The notes below the pieces were generated by a model. That model had not been told where the DNA came from and ran no database searches. It worked only from the letters and a program-made list of their open reading frames with translations. This document shows, in pieces, positions 6,081 through 6,874 of a stretch of DNA of 6,874 nucleotides (position 1 is the first letter of the stretch; the number at the start of each line of letters is the position of its first letter). Both the position numbers and the translations under genes were made by a program. The DNA lies in NCBI GenBank assembly GCA_903834675.1, contig CAILKC010000079.1, positions 1 to 6,874 of the forward strand, written 5' to 3'. Origin of the DNA: an uncultured Victivallales bacterium (GTDB taxonomy: Bacteria; Verrucomicrobiota; Lentisphaeria; Oligosphaerales; JAFGRS01).

Positions 6081-6429
6081 GGATCGCCGCGGCACGGGAA
6101 CGGCAGGACGCGGTCCCGTCCGAACGTCACGGCTGTGCTGACCCGAGGTACGAGGGTCCACACCACCAACGGGTTCGAACTCGATTCCTTTTCTCTCGCC
6201 AAGACGCCAAGGTTAGGACTGCCCTGCCGGCAGGCGCGGCGGGGCGTCGCCTATCTGTCCCGCCGGTCCGGGTCCCATCTCCTCCTCGATTCTGCCTATT
6301 CCCCGTCTTCCTTTGCGTCTTTGCGAGATCATCATCTTCACCTCTTCGAACGTCACCATTGAGCATCGAGGTGGCCGCCTCGCGGACACCGAGTAGGCTT
6401 CGATAGTTGGTTCAGCGTCCATCTGTTGG
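6081..6429. other. Noncoding stretch between toxin-antitoxin operon and TIGR04076 gene
   Basis: No convincing gene on either strand. It contains ACGGGA (6094-6099) with TCCCGT (6114-6119) as an inverted pair, the repeat element at 6194-6328, and a 12-bp palindrome, CCTGCCGGCAGG (6223-6234). Confidence 0.5.
6194..6328. repeat. Imperfect inverted-repeat intergenic element
   Basis: TCTCGCCAAGACGCCAAG (6194-6211) and the reverse complement of CTTTGCGTCTTTGCGAGA (6311-6328) agree at 16 of 18 positions. This end sequence (ctttgcgtctttgcga / tcgccaagacgccaag) is one I recognise as recurrent in intergenic regions of many environmental bacterial genomes. The 99 nt between the arms carry no gene. Confidence 0.65.
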
Positions 6430-6690
6430 TCAGGTTTCTTTGATCCGACTCAACCGATAAACAACGTCATTATCCGGGCACATCACATCAACATACCCAC
6501 GTCCTTGCTCCCATGAGATGTCCTCGGAAAAGCGCATAGCCAGTGAGGCCGGATAGATTGCAGCAAAGGCCCTGGCGCACATGCCTTCCGGGGTGCGTGG
6601 CCCGAGGATAAACGTCTGCCCAAGAGTGGAGCATTTGAACTTATTCGTCACAATCTGGACGACCTCACATTTGACCTTGTAGTTTGCCAT
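6430..6690 (-). CDS. TIGR04076-type small protein of unknown function
   Basis: This 86-residue protein starts MANYKVKCEVV and has four cysteines (C8, C20, C38, C71). The pattern is YKVK-EV near the N-terminus, G24-QTFI, P34-EGMCARAFAAIYP (34-47), then MC71-PDNDVVYRLSRI. That spacing, with a conserved P-x-G-x-C--A---IYP core and a late C-x-D, matches the TIGR04076 family as I know it. These proteins are small and cytoplasmic, with unknown function. The frame extends upstream to 6765, but that part is translated repeat hairpins; ATG 6690, shortly after a weak AGGTCGAG, restores the family length. It has no operon partner in the window. Confidence 0.75.
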   Translation of the reverse strand: MANYKVKCEVVQIVTNKFKCSTLGQTFILGPRTPEGMCARAFAAIYPASLAMRFSEDISWEQGRGYVDVMCPDNDVVYRLSRIKET

Positions 6691-6730
6691 TTTTCTCGAC
6701 CTGCGCAATAAGGATGGGCCGTGGTATTCA

Positions 6731-6803
6731 GCCCCAAAGGGGCGTTTCATACCAGCCCAGGGCAACGCCCTGGGTACCCATCCACAGCGAAGTTTGAGCG
6801 CTG
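6731..6803. repeat. Three-hairpin intergenic repeat cassette
   Basis: Three hairpins follow closely: GCCCC-AAA-GGGGC (6731-6743), CCCAGGGC-AAC-GCCCTGGG (6756-6774) and CAGCG-N9-CGCTG (6785-6803). A palindrome, GGGTACCC, overlaps the end of the second (6772-6779). The central CCCAGGGCAACGCCCTGGG is a sequence I associate with dispersed intergenic repeats of planctomycete/verrucomicrobial genomes. It lies upstream of the TIGR04076-type gene and could be part of its leader if transcription starts farther out. Confidence 0.75.
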
Positions 6804-6848
6804 CAGGGGCGGACCATGCGACCTCGGCGTGAAGGTAGGGTAGATGGC

Positions 6849-6874
6849 TGAACCCTTGTATGAGACTTGCAGCA
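6849..6874. repeat. Partial copy of a sequence inside the 210-bp element
   Basis: The last 26 nt match 3740-3765, inside the miniature element, at 23 of 26 positions; both contain TGTRTGAGACTTGC and end in GCA. Nothing before 6849 matches the element, so this is a shared module or the edge of a related element cut by the window end. Confidence 0.55.

Noticed and set aside
6165..6190. tRNA fragment suggested by GGGTTCGAACTCG
   Set aside because: It resembles a T-arm loop but no 5-bp T stem, anticodon arm or acceptor stem can be built around it.
6213..6422. 69-aa minus-strand frame starting MDAEPTIEAY
   Set aside because: Its latter half is a translation of the inverted-repeat element and it matches no family I know.

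Overview
This is a GC-rich bacterial window with short cistrons and gene-poor gaps full of hairpin repeats. It combines a secreted glycoside-hydrolase-like protein of the GHL10/DUF187 type, a stand-alone uroporphyrinogen-decarboxylase-like (UroD superfamily) protein, small toxin-antitoxin modules and short palindromic repeats. That mix is typical of Planctomycetota/Verrucomicrobiota/Lentisphaerota or Armatimonadota-like genomes. The phylum is an inference from gene families and repeat style; nothing here fixes it (no rRNA, no marker gene).

Layout. Positions 2-216 hold two identical 100-bp direct repeats built from four copies of a 25-nt hairpin core. Positions 217-420 are noncoding, with one strong hairpin. 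A 921-residue secreted GHL10-like protein is encoded on the minus strand (421-3186). Upstream of it, also on the minus strand, are two overlapping small genes. One is a 67-residue protein (3352-3555) of the kind found next to AbiEii/MNT-like nucleotidyltransferases. The other is a 51-residue relic of such a nucleotidyltransferase (3255-3410), whose N- and C-terminal ends are joined in frame while the catalytic middle is gone.

A 210-bp element with 22-bp terminal inverted repeats and a perfect 9-bp target duplication (3595-3822) sits in the divergent intergenic region. Just beyond it is a good sigma70-type promoter (3831-3859), a Shine-Dalgarno sequence, and the plus-strand UroD-like gene (3907-5076). 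A 448-bp stretch with no recognisable gene follows.

On the minus strand, 5525-6045 is a complete two-gene addiction module: an antitoxin-like protein followed, with an ATGA overlap, by a ParE/RelE-type toxin. Its promoter (6052-6080) is placed so that the antitoxin mRNA may be leaderless. A noncoding stretch with an imperfect inverted repeat (6194-6328) follows, then a small TIGR04076-type gene (6430-6690, minus) and a three-hairpin repeat cassette (6731-6803). The last 26 bases resemble part of the 210-bp element.

The two large genes may both serve carbon scavenging (extracellular glycan breakdown; methyl transfer or decarboxylation of small substrates), but they are divergent and nothing shows a shared pathway. 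I do not see a clearly new multi-gene system. The most distinctive observations are the gutted nucleotidyltransferase beside its intact partner, the clean miniature transposon, and the hairpin array.
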